Positions 27,209-35,727 of a stretch of 52,169 nt of DNA are shown here, one piece after another. Every line of letters begins with the position of its first letter. The stretch's first letter is position 1. The stretch covers positions 1-52,169 of the forward strand of contig DFZA01000014.1 in assembly GCA_002382665.1 (NCBI GenBank), written 5' to 3'. The notes under the pieces are model-generated. The model searched no databases and was not told the DNA's origin. It saw only the letters and a list, made by a program, of their open reading frames with translations. Origin of the DNA: Peptococcaceae bacterium UBA4068 (GTDB taxonomy: Bacteria; Bacillota; Dehalobacteriia; UBA4068). The translations under genes were made by a program, and so were the position numbers.

Positions 27209-27877
27209 TTATATATGCATCTTTTTATTCAACTCATTTTTGATATTATCTCCCTGAAAAATAAATATAGCCACCAAAAATATGATGCTGAATGTAACAC
27301 ATATGATTGATGGGTAAAAATTGTTTACCCAATCAAATATAATAAAAAGAATCGGAATGATGCCAAGCAGACAATCTATTAACGCATAGGTAATATAATC
27401 CCTGACACTGAGTTTCAAAATTTTGGCTGTAATATACATAATAAATATTACCGCAATATATAAAACCGGTAAAACAAAATCCAATGACCAGCCCCGCCAG
27501 CCGGTTAACCAGTCCCAAAAAACGCAAAGCAAGGACGCAATAGTTACCTGCCACATGATAGTTTTTGGTATATCATACCTTTTTCGAAAAATAAGAACCA
27601 AACTTAACCACATACTAAGAATCCCGAATAAAACAAATATAGGCCAATCAGTGTAAGTGGGAATAATCATGCGAATCACAAAACTGGCAAACGCAGTGGC
27701 AAAAGAGACGAAAACCATGATGCGAATTGCCATATGCCTTTCAAAGGTGGGTTGTATGCGGGGAAATATTTCGTTTTGCCCGTTAACAAGATTACCGGAC
27801 AGAAGAGTATTCCCGCATAAAACACATTTTTCATTTTCCCCACGAATCTGAACATGACAGTTATTACAATATTGCAT
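27209..27877 (-). CDS. DUF6320-type zinc-ribbon membrane protein
   Basis: Protein of 222 aa with an N-terminal zinc-ribbon pattern (CNNCHVQI and CVLCGN, residues 4-22) and about six TM helices from residue 49 on. It starts 17 bases after the acyltransferase gene and ends the hydrolase/acyltransferase operon. From memory, DUF6320 proteins commonly sit beside condensation-type alcohol acetyltransferases and alpha/beta hydrolases in Bacillota, which is the order here. No function is known to me. The start is supported by GAGGAAGAG upstream. Confidence 0.75.
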   Translation of the reverse strand: MQYCNNCHVQIRGENEKCVLCGNTLLSGNLVNGQNEIFPRIQPTFERHMAIRIMVFVSFATAFASFVIRMIIPTYTDWPIFVLFGILSMWLSLVLIFRKRYDIPKTIMWQVTIASLLCVFWDWLTGWRGWSLDFVLPVLYIAVIFIMYITAKILKLSVRDYITYALIDCLLGIIPILFIIFDWVNNFYPSIICVTFSIIFLVAIFIFQGDNIKNELNKKMHI

Positions 27878-27894
27878 TTATCTCTTCCTCTCTT

Positions 27895-29163
27895 TTAGAG
27901 ATTGGACGTAATTTCGATCTCAATACCCTGGTCTGAAAGAAGCTTAAAAAACGTTCGTTGTATGTCAGTATCCCGAAATGGTGATGTAAAACTAACAACC
28001 ATTCTATCGCCATAAGAACAAAACGTTATTTGCGGTCTCCTCGCGCTGGTACAAACGCTAAACTGACGAATATTAGAATTAAATTCCGAAGGCATGGAAA
28101 TTTGCCCGATATTAGATATAGTCGAAGTGATCCGTCTGTACGATAATTTAGCGCCAATACGAATGAAAATGTCTTTCAAAGGCAACGGAATTACCCTGAT
28201 AACAGGATTTTGTTCCATAAACATTAGTTGATTGACTTGTTTATTAAAACTTTCTTGCGTCAGGCCAATTCGAAAGTTATCGCTTATTACTTTAATTACA
28301 TCCTGCAAATCATTAGTGCCTTTGGCAAAACAATAACCTACATTCATGGTACTGAAGAAGTTTCTTGCTGTCTCCGACTCAAAATAATTTCGCAGATTGA
28401 TAGGCACGGACAAAACCACCGGATGTTCTCTTTTACTGGCTGGCATTTCTTTATAAATAGAATAAATAAATAATGATGCGATATATATCGTCAACGTCGT
28501 ATTATACTGATGAGCCTGTCCCAAAACGGCCTTTACGGACATGGCGCCTTCGATCAGCTTTATCCTGTTTTCTTCTAACCTGGTCCCTCCGATCTGATAG
28601 GCACTGATCTTTCTGGCAATCATATTATTAAATATGTTGCCATTTAATAAATTGTCACCGATAAAATGTTTGCCGAAGCTGTCATCCATCTGCCCGCTAA
28701 ATGAAGTACTATCGGAAGACGTATCGGCATATGCCTCCTTATATCTGAGAATCAAATATTGGTTTACCATGAATTGCATAAACCAAAGAGCACCGGTACC
28801 ATCTGCAAGAGCATGAAACACTTCAAAATTAATTCGATTGCGATAATAAAATACCCGAAATAATAGATTGTATTTATTCCCCACATATATAGGAGCGCAT
28901 ACCGGTTTTGATTCTATTTGAATCAGAGGTTTTATATCACTGGAATCAAGATAATACCAAAAAGCTCCCTTCCTTAAGACAGATTTGTAGAGAGGGAAAT
29001 TTTCAATTGTTATATCTAACGCTCTTTGTAAAATATTAGGCTCTACCGCTTCATAAAGTTCACAGGCAAATCTAATTACCTTGGGATCTCTCTCGTTACA
29101 TGTTGCCGGAAATATTTTTGAAGCATTATCAAGCCTTGTCCACTCGGTTTCTTTTTGCTTCAT
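27895..29163 (-). CDS. Condensation/alcohol-acetyltransferase-like acyltransferase
   Basis: Protein of 422 aa resembling the chloramphenicol-acetyltransferase/condensation superfamily. The HxxxDG-type active site appears as FHALADGTGALWFM around residue 115, and the opening WTRLDNASKIFP is typical of the alcohol acetyltransferase-like group found in Bacillota. It is expected to move an acyl group between a thioester and an alcohol or amine; the substrates are unknown. It begins two bases after the hydrolase stop, with GAGGGG inside the hydrolase 3' end, so the two are co-translated. With the hydrolase it could build or trim an acylated metabolite or envelope component; that is inference. Confidence 0.8.
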   Translation of the reverse strand: MKQKETEWTRLDNASKIFPATCNERDPKVIRFACELYEAVEPNILQRALDITIENFPLYKSVLRKGAFWYYLDSSDIKPLIQIESKPVCAPIYVGNKYNLLFRVFYYRNRINFEVFHALADGTGALWFMQFMVNQYLILRYKEAYADTSSDSTSFSGQMDDSFGKHFIGDNLLNGNIFNNMIARKISAYQIGGTRLEENRIKLIEGAMSVKAVLGQAHQYNTTLTIYIASLFIYSIYKEMPASKREHPVVLSVPINLRNYFESETARNFFSTMNVGYCFAKGTNDLQDVIKVISDNFRIGLTQESFNKQVNQLMFMEQNPVIRVIPLPLKDIFIRIGAKLSYRRITSTISNIGQISMPSEFNSNIRQFSVCTSARRPQITFCSYGDRMVVSFTSPFRDTDIQRTFFKLLSDQGIEIEITSNL

Positions 29164-29165
29164 AT

Positions 29166-30095
29166 TTACCCCTCAGAATTTTCGTTATCTCTTAAAAAAT
29201 CATTAATTATTTCATAACATCTTATTACCGCCAGCGATCTTTTCGGTAAAGTAAAGAAACCATGATAGGATTTAGACATTCTATATACTCTGACATCATT
29301 GGCAAATTGTTTGAGCTTCATGCCGTAGGCCTCGCCTTCATCCCTTAACGAGTCATATTCAGCGGTTATAATCAATGTCTGGGGTTGATTAGAAAGATCA
29401 TGTGCCAATATCGGCGCTACATAAGGACTCGATTTATCCTTTTCATTCTGTACATATAGATCCATATAATCTTGTACCCGCTTTGACGTTAATATTCTGT
29501 CAGCATCACTTTCATTTACAGAAGGGAAAGGTGATTTTTCGCTATGATCATTGTAGGTGGCGGGATATATTAATATCTGCTTGCAAGGTATAAATTGACC
29601 GCGGTCTCTGGCCATCAGCGAAACTGCTGCCGCTAAATTGCCGCCGGCGCTGTCGCCAATCAAGGTAATATTTTCTTGACAACAGCCCAGCAAATCCATG
29701 TTCATAAATATTTCTTTCGTAACATAATAACAATCCTCTATACCGGCCGGGAAAGGATACTCGGGAGCCAGCCGGTAATCGACAGATATCACGATGTGCT
29801 TTGTTTGCTCCGCCATATTGGCGCATACTCTGGTATAGGAATCAATATTTCCCGTAACCCAGCCGCCGCCGTGAAAAAAAATCAATATTTTTGAGCTTTC
29901 ACCATTGGGAGGATAAAAAACACGAACGGGAATCTCCCTGTCTTCAAGCATTATTTTTTGATCAAGAGTATTATAACGGGGTTGAAAAAGCAGATCAAAA
30001 GCATTGCGCAGTTTCCGATAAATTTTATAATGCTTCTTGATATTGATATAGGAAAAGGATATTAACCGTAAAATTGCTGTTAGTAAGCGATTCAT
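29166..30095 (-). CDS. Alpha/beta hydrolase, hormone-sensitive-lipase-like
   Basis: Carboxylesterase-type hydrolase of about 309 residues. The oxyanion-hole motif HGGGW and the nucleophile motif GDSAGG are present; the acidic residue probably lies in ITAEYDSLRDEG and the histidine in KSYHGF, completing the triad of the HSL family. The N-terminal 30 residues are hydrophobic and may associate with the membrane. I chose ATG 30095 because AAAGGA lies ten bases upstream; the reading frame extends 19 codons further without a ribosome site. It is the first gene of a three-gene operon with the acyltransferase and the DUF6320 protein. Confidence 0.85.
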   Translation of the reverse strand: MNRLLTAILRLISFSYINIKKHYKIYRKLRNAFDLLFQPRYNTLDQKIMLEDREIPVRVFYPPNGESSKILIFFHGGGWVTGNIDSYTRVCANMAEQTKHIVISVDYRLAPEYPFPAGIEDCYYVTKEIFMNMDLLGCCQENITLIGDSAGGNLAAAVSLMARDRGQFIPCKQILIYPATYNDHSEKSPFPSVNESDADRILTSKRVQDYMDLYVQNEKDKSSPYVAPILAHDLSNQPQTLIITAEYDSLRDEGEAYGMKLKQFANDVRVYRMSKSYHGFFTLPKRSLAVIRCYEIINDFLRDNENSEG

Positions 30096-30178
30096 AGGGT
30101 TGCCATCCTTTCTTAAAAAATATGTATCATTATAATATATTATAATGCACATACCGGTTGATTATATGCTGAAAGAAA

Positions 30179-30191
30179 GTTTGCCGCAAAC
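30179..30191 (-). terminator. Possible weak terminator after the binding-protein gene
   Basis: A 5-bp GTTTG/CAAAC hairpin with a three-base loop, followed on the minus strand by a T-rich tract, 41 bases past the stop of the binding lipoprotein gene. The stem is short, so it is tentative. Confidence 0.3.
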
Positions 30192-30232
30192 ATCTGTTTA
30201 AAATGATTTTTTATGTATGATTAGCAAAACGA

Positions 30233-31012
30233 TTACTCTGCAGTTATATACTTATTGACGATCGTCTGCAATGTGCCGTCTTCTTTGAGAGCGGTCAAAG
30301 CATCATTGATTCTACTTTTCAGCTCTTTATTAGCTTTGGAAATCGCGATAGCGTAATCCTCAGCGGAATAATCCTCATTAAGAATAACCAATCCCTTATA
30401 TTCCAAGACAAGCGCTTTAGCCGGCTCCCTGTCAATAACTATCGCATTAACCTTACCCTTTTGCAGAGCCCGCGCAGCAGCGGCACCATTTGCAAAACTT
30501 TGGACATTGGCATTGGGATAATCACTTTTGACATACAGTTCACCGATAGTATTTTTGATAACTGCCACAGATTTATCGGCCAAATTTTCCGGTCCGGTAA
30601 TATCGGAACCTAAACGCGTAATAATTACCTGTATGGAATTAGCATATGTATCGGAAAAGTTAACATTGTTCGACCATTCCTCCGTGGGCATGATAGCTGC
30701 CATGCCTATATCCGCTTTGCCATTCTTCACAGAAGATAGGATTGAGGCAAAAGCCATATTTTCAATCTTTAAATCCATGCCCAGATAATTGGCAACAGCC
30801 CGAGCAACGTCCACATCAATACCGATTATGGCGTCATCGTCACTATAATACACATAAGGCGGTGTTTTTGCCTCTGTTGCCATAACCAAAACGTTTTTAG
30901 TGGCGTCTTGGGTAGCCTGTTCCGTTTCCGTATCTTTGTCAGAACAGGCTACTAATACTATCATCATCAATATAATCAGAACTAAAATACTTAACTTGGT
31001 TGTTTTATTCAT
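30233..31012 (-). CDS. Amino-acid-type ABC substrate-binding lipoprotein (orphan)
   Basis: Family 3 periplasmic-binding-type protein of about 259 residues. Lipoprotein signal with the lipobox LVAC; then VMATEAKTPPYVYY, GIDVDVARAVANYLG, a lobe-2 segment (KSVAVIKNTIGELYV) and YAIAISKANKEL, all typical of amino-acid binding proteins. No permease or ATPase gene is adjacent, so it either works with a transporter coded elsewhere or as a sensor. The start is ATG 31012, with GGGGGAT upstream; a GTG ten codons earlier is unlikely. It appears monocistronic between two terminators. Confidence 0.88.
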   Translation of the reverse strand: MNKTTKLSILVLIILMMIVLVACSDKDTETEQATQDATKNVLVMATEAKTPPYVYYSDDDAIIGIDVDVARAVANYLGMDLKIENMAFASILSSVKNGKADIGMAAIMPTEEWSNNVNFSDTYANSIQVIITRLGSDITGPENLADKSVAVIKNTIGELYVKSDYPNANVQSFANGAAAARALQKGKVNAIVIDREPAKALVLEYKGLVILNEDYSAEDYAIAISKANKELKSRINDALTALKEDGTLQTIVNKYITAE

Positions 31013-31112
31013 ATAGTATAATCCCCCAGTATCTAGAGACACTTATGGTTATTATAATACACAAATCAAATATAATAAATAAAAATCGCAAAATTACTGA
31101 ATTTAAGCAAAA

Positions 31113-31140
31113 AAAATAGTACGCTTAAGCATACTATTTT
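31113..31140 (-). terminator. Rho-independent terminator after the CmpB-like gene
   Basis: 14-bp stem with at most one mismatch around TTAAG (31113-31126 with 31127-31140, loop formed by the innermost bases). On the minus strand it is followed by an uninterrupted T run. It lies 22 bases beyond the stop at 31163. Confidence 0.8.
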
Positions 31141-31162
31141 TATAACTGATAGGATATTTTAT

Positions 31163-31591
31163 TTATTCCCGGAAATTATCACGTCCAACAACAAACTCCC
31201 GCAAAATATCGCTTTGGCGAAACATTTGGCATATAACCAACCCAATAAAACTTACTACTACCCATAATAACGAATACTCGAGACAAATCTGACCTAATAA
31301 ATCATATTTGTATTTTGAATAATCCCAAACATGCCAACCCAGTCCAATATTGACAATGCAGCCGACGACCATTTCTACGGCTGTAATTTCCGCAGCGCCA
31401 ATCACACATTTTGTAATTAAAGGTATTTCGGCATGCGCAGATAAAAAATACAACAGTAATAAACAAAAACCTCCGGCCAGCGCCATTGTCCAATGACTAT
31501 AACCACGCCAGAGAATTTCCAGCGAATAATAACCTATGCCGCCAACTGCATAGACCGCAAAATATTCTTTATATCTTTCTTTGATGTTCAT
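31163..31591 (-). CDS. CmpB-like (ABC-transporter type IV) membrane protein
   Basis: Membrane protein of 142 aa with about four TM helices. The start FAVYAVGGIGYYSLEILWRG and the later WDYSKYKYDLLGQICLEYS match my memory of the putative ABC_trans_CmpB family, whose function is unsettled despite the name. No ATPase is adjacent. The ribosome site is poor. It stands alone between terminators on both sides, so it is probably a single-gene unit. Confidence 0.7.
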   Translation of the reverse strand: MNIKERYKEYFAVYAVGGIGYYSLEILWRGYSHWTMALAGGFCLLLLYFLSAHAEIPLITKCVIGAAEITAVEMVVGCIVNIGLGWHVWDYSKYKYDLLGQICLEYSLLWVVVSFIGLVICQMFRQSDILREFVVGRDNFRE

Positions 31592-31671
31592 TGCAATACC
31601 AAACCTTAGTTGATATAAGCTTAGTATCTGCTATGACTCATCATCGAAATGCTGTTACAATTTGTAAAAAA

Positions 31672-31691
31672 GAACGCTTTCTATAGCGTTC
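31672..31691 (-). terminator. Second tandem terminator upstream of the CmpB-like gene
   Basis: 7-bp stem (31672-31678 with 31685-31691), six-base loop and a T6 run on the minus strand. It follows the first terminator at 31754-31770 on the same strand, so the gene ending at 31779 has two tandem terminators. Confidence 0.7.
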
Positions 31692-31753
31692 TCATAGGCT
31701 AGCTGCCCGTTGTTTAATATTGGGTTAATTATTAAACTATTGGAAAAAATAAA

Positions 31754-31770
31754 GCCTGCCACCGGAAGGC
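31754..31770 (-). terminator. Terminator after the POR-gamma-like gene
   Basis: Interrupted stem (GCCT with AGGC, then CC with GG, one mismatched pair) and a three-base loop, followed on the minus strand by TTTATTTTTT. It starts nine bases past the stop at 31779. Confidence 0.65.
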
Positions 31771-31778
31771 AAAAACTA

Positions 31779-32342
31779 CTAACAGGAACAAATAAAATGC
31801 GCCCCTGTCTGATAAGCTGCTATTGAGTCTTTTTCCAGTCCCGGCTTAGCGTCAAAATCATCGGCAAAGTGTTCGATCAGAGCATTTTCTACAGCATACA
31901 TCGTCAACACTTCTTCCATCAAATGAGGCAACGTTCCCAAAGCAACCAGATTAAATAACTCAGGCGTTCCCAGTTCTGTAACTGCCTTAGTGACCGGTAT
32001 CGAAAAAACTTTTGCCGCTTTTTCCTCATAAATTTCCAGTTTATCGCTATCCATTTCTCCGTCATGGACGTAAACGCTCATATAGCCTACTGCCGCATCA
32101 AGCTCATCTATCACCTGATCGTTAAAGGCTGCCACAATATCGGCTTCGCCTTCCTCCACGCTGCTATCAGCTTCAATTTCCAATTTTGAGATTACCATAG
32201 CGCCGTCGGCAGTATCCAACTGCCGATGCGAGACTTTTGCCGCAAATCCTTCCGCTTGCACGGCCGCCACTAAAATATCGCTGATTACTTGAATATTATC
32301 GGCAACCGCACCGCCGACAATTACTGTAAAAGCATTTCCCAT
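31779..32342 (-). CDS. Lone 2-oxoacid:acceptor oxidoreductase gamma-like protein
   Basis: Protein of about 187 residues that reads like a pyruvate/ketoisovalerate oxidoreductase gamma domain. After FTVIVGG come DILVAAVQAEGFAAKVSH, then a run ending FNDQVIDELDAAVGYMSVYV, FSIPVTKAVTELGTPELFNLVALGTL, and a C-terminal ICSC. The usual GxGGQG loop is changed to VGGAVADN. No alpha or beta subunits are nearby. Start: the GGGAGG ribosome site lies inside the first ATG frame (32354), so translation should begin at ATG 32342 four codons later. Its place beside the LpdD-like gene and the oxidoreductase accessory genes suggests a linked job, unknown. The family call is moderate. Confidence 0.6.
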   Translation of the reverse strand: MGNAFTVIVGGAVADNIQVISDILVAAVQAEGFAAKVSHRQLDTADGAMVISKLEIEADSSVEEGEADIVAAFNDQVIDELDAAVGYMSVYVHDGEMDSDKLEIYEEKAAKVFSIPVTKAVTELGTPELFNLVALGTLPHLMEEVLTMYAVENALIEHFADDFDAKPGLEKDSIAAYQTGAHFICSC

Positions 32343-32417
32343 AATGCCTCCCATGTGGTATAATTTGCACAGTTAGTATTATAATCAATTCAATAATAAA
32401 ATTCAAGAGGTGATCAG

Positions 32418-32786
32418 ATGTATAAAGTATGCTGCGGCGAGGGCCGCTATCAGGTAACAATATCGGCTATTACCACAGACGAAGGTATAGCCGTTGTCAT
32501 CACCGGTGGCACCAAAAGCCATGTAGGCGCCGTAGTGCTCAGTTCTCCCCGTTCCAGCCTTAAAGATAATAGTGCAAGCTGTGATAGCTGGATTATACCT
32601 CTGCCCACTCACAAAGATGATATCATTGCCAAAGAAATAGCGGAATCTTTCTGCCGCCAACTTAAAGTGCCTGTATCGGTTACCGCGGGTGTGCATATTG
32701 ATAACGCCAGCGGCGACGAACTGATGTTGCTGCGCCAAAACTGTCAAAACGCCGGTAAGCAATTACTGGATCTATTATGCCAATAA
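32418..32786 (+). CDS. LpdD-like prenylated-flavin decarboxylase accessory protein
   Basis: Protein of 122 aa. ITTDEGIAVVITGGTKSHVG, followed by VVLSSPRSSL, LPTHKDDIIAKEIAES and VPVSVTAGVHIDNAS, matches my memory of the LpdD family, small proteins found with gallate/hydroxyarylic acid decarboxylases (LpdB-LpdC) and proposed as prenylated-flavin chaperones. A UbiX-type flavin prenyltransferase is present at 47826-48383, but no UbiD/LpdC-type decarboxylase is in the window. The start has a strong GAGGTGATC site. It is divergent from the gamma-like gene and convergent with the GTPase gene, with a shared terminator. In this setting it may have another role. Confidence 0.68.
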   Translation: MYKVCCGEGRYQVTISAITTDEGIAVVITGGTKSHVGAVVLSSPRSSLKDNSASCDSWIIPLPTHKDDIIAKEIAESFCRQLKVPVSVTAGVHIDNASGDELMLLRQNCQNAGKQLLDLLCQ

Positions 32787-32807
32787 CAAGAATAGCTTAT
32801 TTAAACA

Positions 32808-32845
32808 AAACAAATATAACCGCCGATCGGCGGTTATATTTGTTT
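32808..32845. terminator. Bidirectional terminator, 38-bp perfect palindrome
   Basis: Perfect inverted repeat of 19 bases per side, with A-rich sequence on one flank and T-rich sequence on the other for both strands. It lies in the 68-base gap between the convergent LpdD-like (plus) and GTPase (minus) genes. Confidence 0.85.
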
Positions 32846-32854
32846 AAAACGTCA

Positions 32855-33955
32855 TTATATTCGCCCTTCATCCATCATGCCAAAGCATTCGGTAAAAAAT
32901 ATTTGATAATAGACATCAAATTGTTCCGCAACTTCATCAAGCGCTTCGTTCATTATTTGCGACATAAGCATTGACTCACATACCGCGCGCACATTAACAA
33001 TCACGCGAAGATTACCATATTCTTTAATAATTATTTTGTCAAACTCGATATCATAATCGATACCCAGTAATGATGCTTTGGCAAAATCATTCTCATTGCC
33101 GATGGCAAAAATCTTCAGATGGGGTATGTTACGGTTATTTTCCGCTACTTTTCGGCGCACTATCTCAATAAACGTACTGATAAACGCATTACCGTTAAAA
33201 GTTTTGCCGTCGCCGGTTTTGACAAAGAATTGCCGGTTGTACCAACTCATCTTTTTTTCCGCCTCGATAAATTCTGCACCGCCGTAACCGACATCAATAA
33301 CTTTTAGTTTTGATTGATAAGACATCAGATAATCAGCAACTTCACCAATGCCAATTTTGTCTTTGGCAGAAATAGCAAATACCGGTACATCCATACATAC
33401 AGAATTTAGTAAATCCAGATACATATTGATTTCCGCATCACTAAGCAGGTCGATTTTGTTCAAAACAACCACATCCGCTTCCACTAGCTGAGCATTAAGC
33501 AGGTAGATCATATCCTTCGGCAGGTTAAGCCGCGCTTTTTCCGGCATGATCATCCGCAGCCTTTCCGGATCGGTAATTACTAATAAAGGCGCCAATTCAA
33601 ACTCATCCGGATATTGCTCATTTAGCTTATGATAGACATGATCGAGCGCGCCCACACCGCAGCCGGGAATATCGGACATGACCAACTGCACTTTCTCCAT
33701 ATCCCGCAGCTTGCGCAATTTATCAACAAGTGTTTGCGTCTGATAACAAATACAACCTCCGGCAATCTCCGTTACCGACAAACCTGTTGTGTCGGTATAT
33801 TTGGCGTCAACGATATTTTTGGAGCCCAAATCATTGGCTATCATTGCCGCTTTGCCGCCATGCTCATTGATATATTCAGTTAAAGCGATCATACTGGTGG
33901 TTTTACCGGAGCCTAAGAACCCGCTGACCACCATAAACTTATTTCTGGTTACCAT
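32855..33955 (-). CDS. CobW/HypB-like metal-chaperone GTPase
   Basis: G3E-type P-loop GTPase of 366 aa. Walker A GFLGSGKTT is at residues 12-20; CobW-like GGCICYQ appears near 67; the base-specific motif NKIDL follows AEADVVVL-type sequence near 165. Such proteins insert or deliver metals (CobW, HypB, UreG). The C-terminal half (200-366) is not the usual CobW C-terminal domain and I do not recognise it. It is the last gene of the minus-strand oxidoreductase cluster, 48 bases after the NifX-like gene. Metal or cofactor delivery to the molybdenum enzyme is the natural inference. Confidence 0.82.
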   Translation of the reverse strand: MVTRNKFMVVSGFLGSGKTTSMIALTEYINEHGGKAAMIANDLGSKNIVDAKYTDTTGLSVTEIAGGCICYQTQTLVDKLRKLRDMEKVQLVMSDIPGCGVGALDHVYHKLNEQYPDEFELAPLLVITDPERLRMIMPEKARLNLPKDMIYLLNAQLVEADVVVLNKIDLLSDAEINMYLDLLNSVCMDVPVFAISAKDKIGIGEVADYLMSYQSKLKVIDVGYGGAEFIEAEKKMSWYNRQFFVKTGDGKTFNGNAFISTFIEIVRRKVAENNRNIPHLKIFAIGNENDFAKASLLGIDYDIEFDKIIIKEYGNLRVIVNVRAVCESMLMSQIMNEALDEVAEQFDVYYQIFFTECFGMMDEGRI

Positions 33956-34003
33956 AGCCTCAACCTCATACTTGATGATTTTTACACATTAGTCGATTAA
34001 ACG

Positions 34004-34444
34004 TTATTTGTCATCCCCGTCCTCGTGATGATGTCCGTCACATTCTTCATAAATACCGGCTTTTTCCTTTTCCTGCAATTCCTGATAGGCCTTCTCACCC
34101 TGACAGCCCTCACCGCCAACAAAATCTCTGATGATCGGCAGTTTATATCTTTCCATCAGATCAACTGCCTCAATCGCAGTATAGCCGCTACCCAAGAAGC
34201 GGCTGACACAGTTCCCTGATATAATCCCGAAGGCCTCCATCTCGATCTCACCGCAGATGATCGCTTCGCAGTCCCACTTGACGGTTTGCTCGGCAAAAAA
34301 CACATCACGCTTATCATCCTGACTTTGGATAGTATTGACAATAACCATTTTATCCACATCGACTATCAGCAAATAACGAGCCTGAATCAGCTCATCTGGT
34401 ATCATGTGATCTTCAATGTTTGATACTGCAACAGAAACTTTCAT
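34004..34444 (-). CDS. NifX/NafY-like (FeMo-cofactor biosynthesis domain) protein
   Basis: Protein of about 146 residues with the dinitrogenase iron-molybdenum cofactor biosynthesis fold (MKVSVAVSNIEDHMIP, then CEAIICGEIEMEAFG, then SRFLGSGYTAIEAVDLM). These bind metal clusters or cofactors during assembly. The C-terminal tail is rich in His and Asp (DGHHHEDGDD), a likely metal-binding tail. The start ATG 34444 overlaps the preceding stop (ATGA), with GGAGGG eight bases upstream; an upstream extension of the frame is not real. In this cluster it probably handles molybdenum cofactor or a metal for the aldehyde oxidoreductase. Confidence 0.8.
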   Translation of the reverse strand: MKVSVAVSNIEDHMIPDELIQARYLLIVDVDKMVIVNTIQSQDDKRDVFFAEQTVKWDCEAIICGEIEMEAFGIISGNCVSRFLGSGYTAIEAVDLMERYKLPIIRDFVGGEGCQGEKAYQELQEKEKAGIYEECDGHHHEDGDDK

Positions 34445-35721
34445 ATTTTTCCCTCCGATATGTTTAATTTTAGTTGTCTTTTGATAGTGCCGTTGGTTGT
34501 AAAACCGCCGCCACAATTTAACTTTATTTGCATATCCAAATTATCCTTGAGATACCTTTCGATATCCGTAAGCAATGCCCCTTCAACAAGCAAAGCTTCC
34601 ACCAACAGCGTCCATTCTCCTTTATCACTGGTCAAACTCGCTGTATAATCCATGACCTCCGGATGCAAATAGAGAATTTCATCCAGCTGATTAATAGATA
34701 TAGTCTTGCCTTCTCCAAGGCCGATAATATTAGTATAGCGACCCTCTATCTTACCCAGCCTTTTTAGGCCGCTGCCACAGGGACAGGGGTTAGCGATGAT
34801 CCGGGAAATATCACCGATTCGATATCTGATCAACGGCATCGCCTGCCGGTTAAGGGTAGTAAATACTACTTCTCCCCTTTGACCGTCCGGCTTTTGTTTA
34901 CCTGTTACCGGGTCTATGATCTCAAACAACAAATCGCCATGACGCAGATGATAACCGCTATGAGCGCCGCATTCCACTCCGCCGCCCAGACCGCTTTCTG
35001 TCATACCATAGTGAGCATAAACTTCGCAATGCCAAATATCAGCCAAGCGCATACTGATAGCATCGGGGATAAAATCGGCGCTAAGCAGTACAACCGCTGG
35101 CCGCATTTGCGGCGCAAGACTAGCCAGTCTCAGCATCTGCCCCGGGATACCCACCAAACAATCGGGAGCCAGCTGTTGCATCACCGCGGCGGCATCATCA
35201 TAATCGAAGATTGCTCCGTAACGATAAGGCTTGGCGCCAATCCGCTCCAAACCTCTGGCCAAGAGGTCGCCGATACCGTCGGGCTTGTCGCAAGGCATAC
35301 AGATCATCAACCGCTCATCCTCGCCGGTCATGGTCGCCATGCCGTTGGCAAAAAAGTCAACAGTTAATTCCAGGTCGTCTTGGGAAAAGAATACCCTTTT
35401 AGGCGCGGACGTGCTACCGGAACTGGTAAGCGTAACGATTCGTTTGATTTGGCTTTGATCCAGACAAACCATCTGGTTTCCCTGCCGCGTAATATCTTCC
35501 GCGCCTATTAACGGCAAACCGCCAATATCATCAATACTGTTGAGGGATGATATATCAATATTTTCATACAGTTTCCGATAGAATGGGCTGCGTTCCTGAG
35601 CATAGCCGATGATTTGCCGCAGCTTTTCCGTCTGATATTGCTCCATATTACTTTGATTGAGCTTTTCACCAAGACCAGTTCTTTCGGCAATCCATTTATC
35701 GATTGATTTAATATCACTCAT
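34441..35721 (-). CDS. PaaK-like AMP-dependent CoA ligase family protein (DVU_1553-type)
   Basis: Protein of 426 aa of the phenylacetate-CoA ligase (PaaK) group. Adenylate-forming motifs: TLTSSGSTSAPKRVFF (about residue 100), AHYGMTESGLGG (about 235), then the RYRIGD and the GRYTNIIG region near 335, and the short C-terminal domain ending in the GTIKRQ lysine. It would activate a carboxylate as an acyl-AMP. In Desulfovibrio-type clusters a homologue of this kind travels with the aldehyde oxidoreductase; its substrate is unknown to me. It overlaps the NifX-like gene by four bases and begins six bases after the methyltransferase stop. Confidence 0.83.
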   Translation of the reverse strand: MSDIKSIDKWIAERTGLGEKLNQSNMEQYQTEKLRQIIGYAQERSPFYRKLYENIDISSLNSIDDIGGLPLIGAEDITRQGNQMVCLDQSQIKRIVTLTSSGSTSAPKRVFFSQDDLELTVDFFANGMATMTGEDERLMICMPCDKPDGIGDLLARGLERIGAKPYRYGAIFDYDDAAAVMQQLAPDCLVGIPGQMLRLASLAPQMRPAVVLLSADFIPDAISMRLADIWHCEVYAHYGMTESGLGGGVECGAHSGYHLRHGDLLFEIIDPVTGKQKPDGQRGEVVFTTLNRQAMPLIRYRIGDISRIIANPCPCGSGLKRLGKIEGRYTNIIGLGEGKTISINQLDEILYLHPEVMDYTASLTSDKGEWTLLVEALLVEGALLTDIERYLKDNLDMQIKLNCGGGFTTNGTIKRQLKLNISEGKI

Positions 35722-35727
35722 ACTTTA

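Noticed and set aside
32808..32845. Perfect 38-bp palindrome as an operator or attachment site.
   Set aside because: It lies between convergent stops with A/T-rich flanks, which is fully explained by a bidirectional terminator.
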